Shown: piece by piece, positions 17,838-28,043 of the stretch
Layout: the number at the start of each line of letters is the position of its first letter
Numbering within the stretch: the first letter of the stretch is position 1
Assembly: GCA_022226935.1 (NCBI GenBank)
Contig: CP092081.1
Location: 2,938,181 to 3,002,180, forward strand
Length of the DNA stretch: 64,000 bases
Source: Nitrospira sp.
GTDB taxonomy: Bacteria; Nitrospirota; Nitrospiria; Nitrospirales; Nitrospiraceae
Direction of reading: 5' to 3'
Made by a program: the position numbers and the translations under genes
The notes under the pieces: model-generated
What the model was told of the DNA's origin: nothing
The model's database searches: none
What the model saw: the letters and a program-made list of their open reading frames with translations, nothing else

Positions 17838-17903
17838 GGCCTGCGACGGTATCATAGAAATTTCGCTGAACACAATCACTCGTCTTGTCCTGCCGGTCTC
17901 CGT

Positions 17904-17909
17904 TATACT
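17904..17909 (+). promoter_or_regulatory. Candidate -10 element 6 bases before the HAD start codon
   Basis: TATACT sits 6 bases upstream of the ATG at 17916. A start of transcription 6-7 bases downstream would fall on the ATG, giving a leaderless message. No good -35 at 16-18 bases was found and no SD is present. Tentative. Confidence 0.35.
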
Positions 17910-17915
17910 GAACTG

Positions 17916-18602
17916 ATGCCGCAGCACCGCACGGACCCGACTCCTCATCCCGTCGATTGGACTCACATCGACGATGTCCTCCTCGACATGGACGGCACGC
18001 TTCTCGATCGCCATTTCGACAACTTTTTTTTCGAAGAAGAACTCCCCAGACGGTATGCGGCGAAACATGCGTTGGCGTTCGCGGAAGCCCGGGATCGATT
18101 GATGAGCATGTACCGCTCCGTGGAAGGGGAACTCGCCTGGACCGATCTGCACTATTGGACCGAGCAGGTCCAAATCGATGTGGTGGCGATGCATCGCGAA
18201 CTCGATCACATGATCGGATTCCTGCCCGATGCCGAAGCGTTTCTCCTTTCGTTGCGGCGGTTGGGAAAGCGGGTGATGATTCTCACGAACGCGCATCGGG
18301 CGGGTGTTGAGGTCAAAACGGCCAAAACCGGTCTTCACCGGCAGGTCGATCGGATCGTGGATGCGTTCGAGGTGGGATGGCTCAAAATGCGCTCGGAATA
18401 TTGGCCGACTTGCCGGGAACTGGTCGGCTTCGATCCGCAGCGAGCCCTCTACATCGACGATGACGAGCAATGTCTCGCGGCGGCCGAACAGTTCGGCATC
18501 GGCCGGATCTTTCATCGCTCGAAGTCCAGCTCTCAAGCCTCGCCCGTTCCTTCCGCACGATTTCACTCCATCGAAAACTTCCAGTCAATCCTGCCCGGGT
18601 AA
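17916..18602 (+). CDS. HAD family phosphatase, GMP/IMP nucleotidase (YrfG)-like
   Basis: A 228-residue HAD hydrolase. Motif I is VLLDMDGTLLDRHFDNFFFE, closely like YrfG (DMDGTLLDLHFDN). Motif II is LTNAH, the motif III Lys is in GWLKMRSEYW, and motif IV is YIDDDEQC. YrfG-type enzymes dephosphorylate GMP/IMP to nucleosides. The C-terminal 20 residues are Ser/Pro-rich and probably disordered. Function assigned by family resemblance; substrate not proven. The start is supported by position 17916 lying just past a possible -10 element. Confidence 0.85.
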   Translation: MPQHRTDPTPHPVDWTHIDDVLLDMDGTLLDRHFDNFFFEEELPRRYAAKHALAFAEARDRLMSMYRSVEGELAWTDLHYWTEQVQIDVVAMHRELDHMIGFLPDAEAFLLSLRRLGKRVMILTNAHRAGVEVKTAKTGLHRQVDRIVDAFEVGWLKMRSEYWPTCRELVGFDPQRALYIDDDEQCLAAAEQFGIGRIFHRSKSSSQASPVPSARFHSIENFQSILPG

Positions 18603-18647
18603 TGCACCGGCGCAAATCCTGCGCACCTCGTGAGATTCGTCGTGTGG

Positions 18648-21600
18648 CTACTTGGCTGAATCGAGCAGTTCGCGAAGCTTCTGGGCGAGCTCAGTGGGCA
18701 AGAACGGCTTTTGAATGAACCCGGTTCCCGGTTCTGCCAGGAACGTCGGCAACACGCTGCCTTCCGCATAGCCCGACATAAACAGCACGCGGAGGTGAGG
18801 CCATTGCTGGCGCAGGCGTTCGGCCAAGGCGGGGCCTGTCATCTGCGGCATGACGACGTCGGTGAGCAGAATATGGATGGGCGTCTTGGCGGCGGCGACC
18901 AGACGAAGCGCCTCTTGCCCGCTGGAGGCCTCGAGCAAGGTATATCCGTAATCCGAGAGGGCCTGTGTGAGCAGCATTCGAACCGCCTGTTGGTCTTCGA
19001 CCAGCAGGATGGTTTCGCGACCACAGTGGGGTCGCGACGGGGCGGCTGGCGCGGCAGCGAGGGGCGGAGCCTGGGCCAATGGAAAATACATGTCGAAGGT
19101 GGCGCCGTCGCCGGGGTTGCTATCGGCAAAGATGAAGCCCTGGCTTTGTTTGACGATGCCATAGACTGTGGCCAGCCCCAGACCGGTTCCTTTGCCCTCT
19201 TCTTTCGTGGTGAAGAAAGGTTCGAAAATATGCGAGAGGGTGGTCCGGTCCATGCCTTCTCCGGAGTCGCGAATCGAAAGGCGCACATACCGTCCCGGAA
19301 GCATCGCGGGATGGAGTGCCGGCGTATCTGCGCTCAGGGTCACGGTTCGCGTCGCCATGGTCAGCGTCCCTCCCTGGGGCATGGCGTCCTTGGCGTTCAC
19401 CGCCAGATTCAACACGACCTGATCGATTTGCCCCCGGTCTGCGCGGATGATGCAGGGCTGTGACGCGAGGTCTCTCACGAGAGCGATATCTTCGCCGATC
19501 AATCGTTCGATCATGGAACTGATCGACGACAGCGCCTCGTTCAAGTCGAACACTTGGAACGTCAACACCTGCCGACGGCTGAAGGCCAGGAGTTGCTTGG
19601 TCAGCGCCGCCGCCCGCTGACCGGCAGTCAGAATCTCGGTCAAGGACCGATGCAACGGGTCTTCGGCGCGCACCTGATCCAAGAGCAGCATGGCGCACCC
19701 GTTGATGACGGTGAGCAGATTGTTGAAATCGTGGGCCACGCCGCCGGCCAGCCTGCCGATGCCTTCCATTTTATGGGCTTGCCGGAGCTGTTCTTCGAGT
19801 TGTTTGTGCTCCGTGACATCAATGAAGAATCCGATGGAGCCGGTCGCCTGGCCGCCGGGGCCTTGCAGCAACGTTCCCCACATGTTCACATCGATCAGGG
19901 TCCCGTCTTTTTTCCTGCGACTCAGTTCGAGGTTGCGCGGCGCGCCGCCGCTCATGACAGCGGTCCACAAGTCGTCCGAGGCCTGTTCCTGGCCCGCCGG
20001 CACATAGGGCAGCTCCTGTCCCATAACTTCTTCTCTGGTCCATCCGAATAAGGCCGTGGCGGCGGCATTCCAGGTTGTGACGTGGCCTGCCTGATCCAAT
20101 TCGATCATCGCCAGAGGAGATTCTTCGATGATGGTCTGCAGATGCGCGGTCATGCGTCGCAATTCGCCCGTCCGTTCGCGGACGTGTTGCTCCAGCGCCT
20201 CCTGCGCCTGGCGGCGGTCGGCCGCTTCCAGAGTCAGGGTGGCCATGGCGGCGAGAGAGGCGGCGAACGCTTCTTCCTCGCTGGTCCAGGTCTTGAGCGG
20301 GCCGGTATGTTCGAGGCAGAGGACGCCGACCACACGTCCATGGCGGCGAATGGGTGCGTCCAGCATGGACACGATACCGAGCGGGGTGAGATAGGACGAG
20401 GTGAGTTCGCTCGTGCGGGGATCGGTCTGGGCCGCATGAGCGGCCAGGGAATAGGGCTCCGTTTCGAGGGCGCGAAGATAGGCCGGATACTCTTTGACGG
20501 AGAGTGTGGTTCCACGGCTATGACGTTTCGTGGGGGGTTCGAACAGGTCCTGTAAAACCAGGGCCGATTGGGTCTCGTCGAAGAGCCAGATGCTCGCTCG
20601 TTCAACCCCGAACGTACTGGCCGCATGTTCGGTCATCACCGGAAACGCTTCTTGAGGGTGCCCGCTGTGAATGGACGGATCTTCCGCCAATTTATGCAGG
20701 ACAGTCTGCTGCGTGGCCAGTTGTCCCAACCGGAGTTGTTCGATTTCCTGCCGCTGCTTCTGATCGGTGATGTCTTCGGATATGCCGAGGAGATACCGGG
20801 GCATACCGGTGTAATCATAGAGGGGAAGCTTTTTAGTATGGAGCCACCGCAGACCTTGATTCTTGGTCTGGATCGGTTCGGCCGGAATGTCCAGTAAGGC
20901 TCCGCCAACGAGCACTTCCCGATCCTTCGCGGTAAAAAACGCCGCTTGCTCGCGAGGGAAGAGGTCGAAGTCGTTTTTCCCCAACAGCGCTTCCCGGGGC
21001 AGGCCGATCAGTTGTTCGCCGGCTTTATTGAATTGGGCGAAACGCAGTTCCTTGGCATCTTTCAAGAAAACCATGTGAGGGATGTGCTCCACAATGGATT
21101 CCAGAAGCTGGCGCGTGTGAGTCAGGGCGTCTTCCATGCCTTTACGCTCGGTGACGTTCTCGCAAACGATCAGGATGTCGAGCTGCCCGTTCGGATTGCG
21201 CACGGCCCGCGAGGCTTCTCGCACCCAGAGAGGGCTCCCGCCTTTGCGGACTTTTCGGAACTCCCCGCGGAGCACCTCCCCAGGCCGTTGAAGGCTCTCT
21301 GCAAAATGTTGCTGCACGGCGCTGCGATCGTCGGCGTGAACGATCAGCGAGATGGGTTGGTCGATCAATTCTTCCGGGGTATAGCCCAATTCCGCGGCGG
21401 CGGTGGCATTCACCGTGAGCAAGGTTCCCTTCGCATCGACGGTCAAGAGCATTTCGGGGCTGCTCTCAAACAAGGCGCGGTACCGGTCCTGGCTGAAACG
21501 CAAGGCCTCCTCGGTTTCTTTTCGAGCCGAGATATCGCGCAATACGGCTTGAAATCCGATGACCTCGTCATCGCGCAGCAGCAATTGCACGTGTTGTCCC

Positions 21601-22589
21601 ACCCATAGGGTCTGGTGCGTTCTGGTGACCAACGGGAACTCGTAATAGGTGCTGGCCGTCTTGCGAAGAAACTGGCGGATATAAAAATGTTCCGTGCTGC
21701 GGCGGTAATTCGGATGCACGAAATCCAGCGCCCGATGGCCGAGCACGCTCGTCTCGTGATATCCGAGAAACCGGACCACCGCAGGATTGATAAACGTAAA
21801 CCGGCCGCTCCGGTCGGTCCGGTAGATGATGTCCTGCGCATATTCCATGATGAATCGATAGTGCTCGGTATGCACGTTTAAGAGCAGGGCTGTTTGCTCT
21901 CCCTCTTCCAATTGCGACGCGAGCTGATCCACCAATTGCGCGTTGTGATATTTCAGCCGGAGAGTTTCCACGACGCTGTTGGACGTGCGATAGGCCGTAT
22001 AGACCATGAGCAGGGAGAACAGCAGCGTGCAGATGGCCATGGGCAGGGCTTGCTCATGGTTGAGCAGGAAAAAGCGCAGAATCAGCGGTACGAGGGTCGG
22101 AACGGCAAAGGACAGAAACGCGTCGAATCGCGCCGCCAACGTGGAGGACGCGCCGGCAGACACCCCTCCCAGCACGAAGGCCAGGAACGCCTGATGAGAA
22201 AGTGACGATTCGGGAAACAGCACCAGGGCGGTGGAGCCCCAACCCAGTCCGGCCAGCAACGTTCCCGTCAGAAAGGCCCGATCCCACAGACGAATCGTAG
22301 CCGCCGCCGGCGACTCGGCCTTGAATGATCGCACCAGCCCATATCGACCGATCGATAAGAGCAGATGATAGGCCAGCCAAGCGAGGAGCCAGTCGTGCGA
22401 AAGGACGTTCCAATTGACGAAGACCAAGGCGACGGCGCATCCGAGGCCGGCAATGAGCGCCGCGGGCATGGCCTGGTAGAGCAAGACGACCCGCTGTAAA
22501 GCCAGGCTGGTCTCTCTGGCTGAATCGATGGGTTCGGACGCGGAGGCTGAGGAGGGGTGGTTGCCCGGAAACAGCTGCGAGACGGCCAT
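18648..22589 (-). CDS. Membrane-anchored PAS/GAF hybrid histidine kinase with receiver
   Basis: A 1313-residue sensor. Start at 22589 (MAVSQLF) has a GGGAG upstream; the longer open frame to 22925 overlaps the methyltransferase gene in another phase and is rejected. Layout: six or so membrane helices (about 30-210), several PAS modules with PAC segments (about 245-620), a GAF domain (about 640-800), a further PAS, then HisKA with His953 in GGVAHDFNNLL, HATPase (with GEGMDRTTLSHIFEPFFTT and GTGLGLATVYG), and a C-terminal receiver with Asp1244 in LLTDVVMPQMTG and Lys near IQKPF. The HDFNN motif is of the NtrB/hybrid type. No cognate regulator adjoins, so the output partner is unknown. Confidence 0.9.
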   Translation of the reverse strand: MAVSQLFPGNHPSSASASEPIDSARETSLALQRVVLLYQAMPAALIAGLGCAVALVFVNWNVLSHDWLLAWLAYHLLLSIGRYGLVRSFKAESPAAATIRLWDRAFLTGTLLAGLGWGSTALVLFPESSLSHQAFLAFVLGGVSAGASSTLAARFDAFLSFAVPTLVPLILRFFLLNHEQALPMAICTLLFSLLMVYTAYRTSNSVVETLRLKYHNAQLVDQLASQLEEGEQTALLLNVHTEHYRFIMEYAQDIIYRTDRSGRFTFINPAVVRFLGYHETSVLGHRALDFVHPNYRRSTEHFYIRQFLRKTASTYYEFPLVTRTHQTLWVGQHVQLLLRDDEVIGFQAVLRDISARKETEEALRFSQDRYRALFESSPEMLLTVDAKGTLLTVNATAAAELGYTPEELIDQPISLIVHADDRSAVQQHFAESLQRPGEVLRGEFRKVRKGGSPLWVREASRAVRNPNGQLDILIVCENVTERKGMEDALTHTRQLLESIVEHIPHMVFLKDAKELRFAQFNKAGEQLIGLPREALLGKNDFDLFPREQAAFFTAKDREVLVGGALLDIPAEPIQTKNQGLRWLHTKKLPLYDYTGMPRYLLGISEDITDQKQRQEIEQLRLGQLATQQTVLHKLAEDPSIHSGHPQEAFPVMTEHAASTFGVERASIWLFDETQSALVLQDLFEPPTKRHSRGTTLSVKEYPAYLRALETEPYSLAAHAAQTDPRTSELTSSYLTPLGIVSMLDAPIRRHGRVVGVLCLEHTGPLKTWTSEEEAFAASLAAMATLTLEAADRRQAQEALEQHVRERTGELRRMTAHLQTIIEESPLAMIELDQAGHVTTWNAAATALFGWTREEVMGQELPYVPAGQEQASDDLWTAVMSGGAPRNLELSRRKKDGTLIDVNMWGTLLQGPGGQATGSIGFFIDVTEHKQLEEQLRQAHKMEGIGRLAGGVAHDFNNLLTVINGCAMLLLDQVRAEDPLHRSLTEILTAGQRAAALTKQLLAFSRRQVLTFQVFDLNEALSSISSMIERLIGEDIALVRDLASQPCIIRADRGQIDQVVLNLAVNAKDAMPQGGTLTMATRTVTLSADTPALHPAMLPGRYVRLSIRDSGEGMDRTTLSHIFEPFFTTKEEGKGTGLGLATVYGIVKQSQGFIFADSNPGDGATFDMYFPLAQAPPLAAAPAAPSRPHCGRETILLVEDQQAVRMLLTQALSDYGYTLLEASSGQEALRLVAAAKTPIHILLTDVVMPQMTGPALAERLRQQWPHLRVLFMSGYAEGSVLPTFLAEPGTGFIQKPFLPTELAQKLRELLDSAK

Positions 22590-22695
22590 CGGGATTACTC
22601 CCGCGTATGAGAAGCAGCGCTGCGCAAAAACACTTGCATACGCCAGTCTACAAAATTGCCGAGAGGGATACAATTTTCCTGTGACATAAGGATGC

Positions 22696-23352
22696 CTATG
22701 CGGACCGGCTCTCGACGGAAGCCCTGCCGCGATACAGCTCTCCGCCGATTCGAGGGACCCCGGGCAGGGTATCGCGATCGAGCTGTTCCACGCGAAAACC
22801 GGCTTGCACGATGAGATGATCGATGCGCCGATTGAGGTTACAACCGCAGGCCACCACCTGTTGCAGCGGGTTGAGCCGGTCCTGCCAGCGGGCAATTGAA
22901 GGGTCGTCGCTTCGGCCGTGTTCAAGGAACAGGAAGCCGCCCTCCGGCTTCAGGACTCGCCGGACTTCGCGCAAGGCCGCAACCGGATCCGGAATCGTAC
23001 AGAGGGTAAAGGTGCTGACGGCGCAATCGAACAGCCCCGAAGCATAGGGCAGCACCTCTGCGCTCAGTTGGCGAAGGTGGACGGGAAAGGGCACGCTCGC
23101 CACTCGCCGGGCGACGCGGTCAGGCAACAGCGTCGCGGGTTCCACCGTATGCAAGTCCGTGATGGTCGACGGGTAGTGCGGCAGGTTCAGCCCTGTGCCA
23201 AAGCCGATCTCCAGCACCATGCCATGGGCTGAAGCGAGGAGGCGACGGCGTTCGGTGTGGAAGCGCTCTCCGCGCAGCACCCAATCCATGAGGCGGGGGA
23301 AAATGTAGGTGGCATAGAGACTCAAGGCCACTCCTCGCGGGATGAAATGCAT
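22696..23352 (-). CDS. Class I SAM-dependent methyltransferase
   Basis: A 218-residue enzyme with SAM-binding motif I VLEIGFGTGLNLPHYP, acidic motif II HTVEPATLLP, and motif IV FDCAVSTFTLCTIPDPVAAL, with post-motif LKPEGGFLFLEHG. It resembles the UbiE / METTL7-like branch of Methyltransf_11, acting on small hydrophobic acceptors or phospholipids. The acceptor cannot be told. It lies 106 bases upstream of the sensor kinase on the same strand; no functional link is evident. Confidence 0.86.
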   Translation of the reverse strand: MHFIPRGVALSLYATYIFPRLMDWVLRGERFHTERRRLLASAHGMVLEIGFGTGLNLPHYPSTITDLHTVEPATLLPDRVARRVASVPFPVHLRQLSAEVLPYASGLFDCAVSTFTLCTIPDPVAALREVRRVLKPEGGFLFLEHGRSDDPSIARWQDRLNPLQQVVACGCNLNRRIDHLIVQAGFRVEQLDRDTLPGVPRIGGELYRGRASVESRSA

Positions 23353-23463
23353 GCGGCCGGTGCCATTCTCGCCGCCGCCCCGCCCTGTATTTGACCAGGA
23401 GTGGTGCTGAGGATCAAGCGCGGTGGGCGTGCCGATGGGGAAGCGCTTTCTCCCCCTGCATCC

Positions 23464-23492
23464 TTGTTGCCGCGTACTGCGTATGCTAGAGT
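23464..23492 (+). promoter_or_regulatory. Candidate sigma-70 promoter of leuS
   Basis: TTGTTG (23464-23469), 17-base spacer, TAGAGT (23487-23492) with a TGC just before the -10 (extended -10). It would start transcription about 45 bases before the leuS ATG. The same TGCTAGAGT string occurs in the mlaA promoter. Confidence 0.5.
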
Positions 23493-23545
23493 CGCCCGTT
23501 CTTCAGTCGAGTGCCAATCAACACGTCACCCATGATGTTCATACG

Positions 23546-25981
23546 ATGAGCAAATCCTACGATCACCAAGCTGTTGAATCGAAGTGGCAGGCCTACTGGG
23601 AGACTCACCGCCCGTTTCGAGCCTCGGACGACCTCTCGAAGCCCAAGTTCTACTGCCTGGACATGTTTCCCTATCCGTCCGGGTCTGGCCTGCATGTCGG
23701 GCACTTGGAAGGATATACCGCGACCGACATTGTCTCCCGCTATAAACGCATGCGCGGCTTCAACGTGCTGCACCCGATGGGGTGGGACGCGTTCGGATTG
23801 CCGGCCGAACAATATGCCGTGAAAACGGGCGTCCATCCGGCCATCACGACTGCCCAAAATATTGCGACCTTCAAGCGGCAGATGAAACGAGTCGGGCTGT
23901 CCTACGATTGGGACCGCGAACTCAGCACGACCGATCAGGACTACTATCGTTGGACCCAGTGGATTTTTCTGAAACTCTTCGAGCGTGGCTTGGCCTACGT
24001 GGCCGAGGTTCCGGTCAATTGGTGTCCCGCGTTGTCGACGGTGTTGGCGAACGAGGAAATCGTCGATGGCAAAAGCGAGGTCGGCGGATTCGACGTCATC
24101 CGCAAGCCGATGCGGCAGTGGGTATTGAAGATCACGGCTTATGCGGAGCGGTTGCTCGATGATTTGTCCCTGGTCGAATGGCCGACCAGCACGCTGGAAA
24201 TGCAGAAAAACTGGATCGGCCGCTCGATCGGTGCGGAAGTTGATTTTGCCCTGGCCGACACGGCGGGAAATCTGCGTGTCTTCACGACCCGGCCCGATAC
24301 GCTGTTCGGTGCGACCTATATGGTTGTGGCGCCTGAACATCCGCTGGTCGATGTGGTGACGACTCCGTCGCAGCGGGCGCAGGTGGCCGACTATCGCGAC
24401 GCGGCCGCCCGCAAAAGCGATCTGCAGCGCCAGGAATTGGAGAAGGTCAAAACCGGCGTCTTCACGGGTGGCTATGCCATCAATCCCGTCAACCAGGAAC
24501 GCCTGCCGATCTGGATCGCCGACTATGTGCTGATGAGTTATGGCACCGGCGCGATTATGGCGGTGCCGGCTCATGATGAGCGCGACTGGGCCTTTGCCAC
24601 GCAATATCACCTGCCGATTCGCGAGGTGATTCAGGGCGGCCAGGTCGAAACGGCGGCATTCGTCGAGACGGATCGAGGTCGTGTGATCAACTCGACCACG
24701 TCGGACGGGTCCTGTTCACTCGACGGGTTATTGCCTGTGGACGCGATTCCCAAAATGACGGCCTGGCTCGAAACTCACGGCAAGGGCAAGAAGACCATCA
24801 ATTACAAACTGCGGGACTGGCTCTTTGCCCGCCAGCGGTATTGGGGCGAACCGTTTCCCATTGTCTGGGTCGACGGGGAGGCCCGGCCGTTGCCGGAAGA
24901 GCAGTTGCCGCTGCCGTTGCCTGAGACGAAGAATTTCAAGCCCTCTGGGAGCGGCGAAAGCCCATTGGCCAATCTCGAGGAGTGGTTGACGACAACCGAT
25001 CCTGCCTCCGGCCAAGCGGCACGGCGCGAGACGAATACGATGCCGCAATGGGCCGGTTCTTGTTGGTATTACCTGCGGTTCATCGATCCGAAAAACACCC
25101 GGCAACTGGTCGATCCGGCGAAAGAGCACTATTGGATGCCGGTGGACCTCTACATCGGCGGGAGCGAGCACGCCGTCCTCCATCTCCTGTATAGCCGGTT
25201 TTGGCATAAGGTCTTGTTTGATGCGGGCGTGGTGAGCACGCCGGAGCCGTTCAAAAAGTTGGTGCATCAAGGCATCGTCCTCGGCGAAGACAATCAAAAG
25301 ATGTCGAAGTCGCGCGGCAACGTGGTGAATCCGGATGAGATGATCGACCAATTCGGGGCCGATGCGGTGCGCCTCTATGAAATGTTTATGGGGCCGCTGG
25401 AGTCGATGAAGCCCTGGAGCACGCGCGGCGTGGAAGGCATCACCCGCTTTCTCGACCGGGTCTGGCGTCTCATGATCGCCGAGGACGGCGCGGTGAGCTC
25501 CGCAGTGACAGACACGGAGCCGACGGTTGAGCAGCTGCGACTGCTCCACTACACGATGAAGAAAGTCACCGACGATATCGAGGCCTTGCGATTCAACACC
25601 GCCATCTCGCAGATGATGGTGTTTACGAATGACATGACGAAGTTGGATCAGCGGCCGAGGCGGCTCTTGGAACCGTTCGTCTTACTGCTGCTGCCCTTTG
25701 CGCCGCACCTCAGCGAAGAACTCTGGGAACGGCTGGGCCATCAACCGAGTGCCGGGCAGCAAGCCTGGCCCCGGTTCGATCCGGCGTTGGTGGTCAGCGA
25801 TCGATTGACGATTCCGGTTCAAGTCAATGGGAAACTCCGCGGAAAGCTGGACGTCGATGCCGGGGCGTCACGCGAGCAGCTGGAGCCGCTCGCCAAGAAG
25901 GAAGTCGCCGAATGGCTGCAGGGGAAAGAGCCGAAGAAAGTGATTTATGTCGAGAAGAAGTTGATCAATTTCGTGGTGTGA
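23546..25981 (+). CDS. leuS: Leucyl-tRNA synthetase
   Basis: An 811-residue class I synthetase. HIGH-type motif HVGH at residues 50-53 within [20 protein letters not shown] at 585-589, and the connective editing domain between, with [11 protein letters not shown] and the [16 protein letters not shown] editing signature. The ATG at 23546 (MSKSYDH) begins at the usual family start; the frame extends 41 codons upstream without support. It attaches leucine to tRNA-Leu. leuS, lptE and holA follow closely on the same strand and likely form one operon. Confidence 0.97.
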   Translation: MSKSYDHQAVESKWQAYWETHRPFRASDDLSKPKFYCLDMFPYPSGSGLHVGHLEGYTATDIVSRYKRMRGFNVLHPMGWDAFGLPAEQYAVKTGVHPAITTAQNIATFKRQMKRVGLSYDWDRELSTTDQDYYRWTQWIFLKLFERGLAYVAEVPVNWCPALSTVLANEEIVDGKSEVGGFDVIRKPMRQWVLKITAYAERLLDDLSLVEWPTSTLEMQKNWIGRSIGAEVDFALADTAGNLRVFTTRPDTLFGATYMVVAPEHPLVDVVTTPSQRAQVADYRDAAARKSDLQRQELEKVKTGVFTGGYAINPVNQERLPIWIADYVLMSYGTGAIMAVPAHDERDWAFATQYHLPIREVIQGGQVETAAFVETDRGRVINSTTSDGSCSLDGLLPVDAIPKMTAWLETHGKGKKTINYKLRDWLFARQRYWGEPFPIVWVDGEARPLPEEQLPLPLPETKNFKPSGSGESPLANLEEWLTTTDPASGQAARRETNTMPQWAGSCWYYLRFIDPKNTRQLVDPAKEHYWMPVDLYIGGSEHAVLHLLYSRFWHKVLFDAGVVSTPEPFKKLVHQGIVLGEDNQKMSKSRGNVVNPDEMIDQFGADAVRLYEMFMGPLESMKPWSTRGVEGITRFLDRVWRLMIAEDGAVSSAVTDTEPTVEQLRLLHYTMKKVTDDIEALRFNTAISQMMVFTNDMTKLDQRPRRLLEPFVLLLLPFAPHLSEELWERLGHQPSAGQQAWPRFDPALVVSDRLTIPVQVNGKLRGKLDVDAGASREQLEPLAKKEVAEWLQGKEPKKVIYVEKKLINFVV

Positions 25982-25985
25982 TGCC

Positions 25986-26621
25986 ATGCCTCGCTACCTG
26001 TTGGTGCTTGTCTTGGGCCTGTGTGCGGTGAACGTCGCCGCCTGCGGCTACCAGTTCCGGGTGCAGGGAGCCGGCCCGACGATCGGCGGTGCGCCGGAGC
26101 CGGCCGCAAAGCGGTCGCACGCGCCGAGACTGGCCATTCTTCCCATCTCCAACAGCACCTATGAGCCGAACTTCGAGATCAAGCTGGCCAATTATTTGCG
26201 CCGGGAGTTCTCTGCGGGCGCGGGGGCGGAAATTGTCGGTCCCTCCGCCGGGGCGGATTTGAACCTGTCCGGCCAGATCATGCAAATTTTACTGCCGACC
26301 TTGAGTTTTGATCAGACCACCACATTTGAAAGCCGGGTTGAAATGCTGGTGAGTGTGCGGATCGAGGATGCCAAAACCAAGCGGCTGGTCTGGTCCCAGG
26401 TCGCGAAGGGAACCTCGGAGTTTTTTCTGACGCAAGATCTGCAATTCAACCGCGTGCTGCAGAACCGGGCGCTGGAGCAGGCAGGTCGCTTCGTGGCGGA
26501 AGATCTTGCGTCCCGCTTTTTGCTGTTCCTGGATACCGGCGAGCTGGACAAGATGTTGAAGCGTCCCGTCAAAGCCGAAGCGGTCCCCGGCGGTAACGCA
26601 CCGCCTGAGCCAGCCCGATGA
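25986..26621 (+). CDS. lptE: LPS-assembly lipoprotein LptE
   Basis: A 211-residue lipoprotein with lipobox VAACGYQF (Cys at about 20). The GYQFR start after the Cys and the SAxADLNLSG-like region are characteristic of LptE, the plug/chaperone of the LptD translocon that inserts lipopolysaccharide in the outer membrane. It starts 4 bases after the leuS stop. The leuS-lptE-holA order is also found in Proteobacteria, which strengthens the name. A Glu/Pro-rich C-terminal tail is unremarkable. Confidence 0.9.
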   Translation: MPRYLLVLVLGLCAVNVAACGYQFRVQGAGPTIGGAPEPAAKRSHAPRLAILPISNSTYEPNFEIKLANYLRREFSAGAGAEIVGPSAGADLNLSGQIMQILLPTLSFDQTTTFESRVEMLVSVRIEDAKTKRLVWSQVAKGTSEFFLTQDLQFNRVLQNRALEQAGRFVAEDLASRFLLFLDTGELDKMLKRPVKAEAVPGGNAPPEPAR

Positions 26622-26643
26622 TGTCACGGGAAGGTTGTCGTCG

Positions 26644-27756
26644 ATGAATGCTTCGGTCATGAGCATGGAGCTGCCTCAATCGCTCGCGCGCGGCGGGGTG
26701 ATGCCGCTCTACGCCGTCGTCGGGGAAGAAGATTACCTGCGCGACCATTCCGTAGCCGCCCTTCGCTCTGCCGCCTTGGGAGCGGGATCGGAGAGCGGAT
26801 TCAATTACGATATCTTTCACGGCGACGACTCTTCGATCGCCGATGTTTTGGCCTGCGCGGCGGAAATTCCGGTTTTCGCCGCGCGCCGCGTGGTGGTCTA
26901 TAAGTCTGTGGAGAAGTTGCCGGCCCGCGAAGGCGAAAAGCTGCTGCCCTATTTCGCAACGCCGAATGAGACCACGACATTCATTGTGGTGGGCGCTAAG
27001 TTGGACGGCCGGCTCAAATGGACGCAGGCCTTAACGAAGCGGGCAGTGACGGTCAATTGCGCTCCCCTGCGGGATGCTCAGCTCTCGGCATGGATTCGGC
27101 AGGAAGCGGCCTTGTTGAGTATGCGCCTGCAGGAAGATGCGATCCCGTTGCTCAAGGAAGTGGGGAGTGAATCCCTCTATGCTGTGAAGCGAGAGTTGGA
27201 GAAGCTTGCCGCGTACGTCCCGTCAGACCGGACCGTACAAGCCTCGGATGTGGAGGCGCTCAGAGGAACCGAGCCCGGCGCATCGGTATTCGATCTCATG
27301 AATGCCATCGGCGCGCACGATCATGGGCGAGCCTTCAGAATTCTGGCGAGGAATGTCGAGAATGGAGAGGCCCCGCTCCGTATTCTCGGCGCCTTGGTCT
27401 GGCAATACCGGCGTCTCTGGAAGATGAAGGAGCAGCTCAAGTCCGGTGGACGGGAAGGCGAGGCTGCGAGGACGTTTCGAATGGATCCTTCGCGAGTGCG
27501 AGGGTTTTTGGCACAATTCCCGGATGACCAGATGATCCAGGCGTTTGAGTGGTTCTTGGAGACGGATTCGAAGTTGAAGGGGGGGAGCGGAAGTACCCCT
27601 GTCCGTGTGATGGAAGCTCTCTTGTTTCAACTGTGCGGAAAGCCGTCGAAACCAGCACCAGCGGCGCGGCAGGTGCAACCGGCGGCACCACCGGCCTCGC
27701 GCCCATCGGGATCGAGACCGGTGTCGAATGTCAGAACGGTTACGCGGAAGCGGTGA
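26644..27756 (+). CDS. holA: DNA polymerase III subunit delta
   Basis: A 370-residue protein. ATG at 26644 is preferred over the upstream TTG at 26635 since GGGAAGG sits 9 bases before it. Clamp-loader features: LYAVVGEEDYLRDHSVAAL near the N-terminus, FNYDIFHGDD, the VVYKSVEKLP lid, and the C-terminal helical bundle with ILGALVWQYRRLWKMKEQL. Delta opens the beta sliding clamp. The last 50 residues are Pro/Ala-rich, unlike the core. Its 3' end overlaps the convergent rpsT gene by 17 bases. Confidence 0.94.
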   Translation: MNASVMSMELPQSLARGGVMPLYAVVGEEDYLRDHSVAALRSAALGAGSESGFNYDIFHGDDSSIADVLACAAEIPVFAARRVVVYKSVEKLPAREGEKLLPYFATPNETTTFIVVGAKLDGRLKWTQALTKRAVTVNCAPLRDAQLSAWIRQEAALLSMRLQEDAIPLLKEVGSESLYAVKRELEKLAAYVPSDRTVQASDVEALRGTEPGASVFDLMNAIGAHDHGRAFRILARNVENGEAPLRILGALVWQYRRLWKMKEQLKSGGREGEAARTFRMDPSRVRGFLAQFPDDQMIQAFEWFLETDSKLKGGSGSTPVRVMEALLFQLCGKPSKPAPAARQVQPAAPPASRPSGSRPVSNVRTVTRKR

Positions 27757-28015
27757 TGGCGTTCACCCGCACCGCGAGCCGGGACACGCGGCGCGAGGCC
27801 GTGTTCGGCTTCAACACGCCTTTGGTGACCGCTTTGCTGAGGGCTGCCGTGGCGGCGCGCAAGGTGGCTTTCGCCTCATCCGGCTTCTTCGCCGCGATCG
27901 CATCCTGAACCTTGCGGAGGATGCTGCGGACCGAGCTGATGGTCGCGCGGTTGCGCAAGCGGCGTTTTTCGGATTGACGAGCACGTCGAATCGTGGATTT
28001 GTGGACAACAGGCAT
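27740..28015 (-). CDS. rpsT: 30S ribosomal protein S20
   Basis: A 91-residue basic helical protein with HKSTIRRARQSEKRRLRNRA near the N-terminus and SKAVTKGVLKPNTASRRVSR near the end, as in S20. The N-terminal helix is the 16S rRNA-binding part. It is convergent with holA (17-base overlap), a typical position next to holA. GGAG lies a few bases before the ATG. Confidence 0.96.
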   Translation of the reverse strand: MPVVHKSTIRRARQSEKRRLRNRATISSVRSILRKVQDAIAAKKPDEAKATLRAATAALSKAVTKGVLKPNTASRRVSRLAVRVNAITASA

Positions 28016-28043
28016 ACGGATTCTCCTACGTTCAAAGCTTGAG

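Noticed and set aside
23486-24610. 374-codon frame opposite leuS
   Set aside because: LeuS motifs are unambiguous on the other strand; the antisense product resembles no family.
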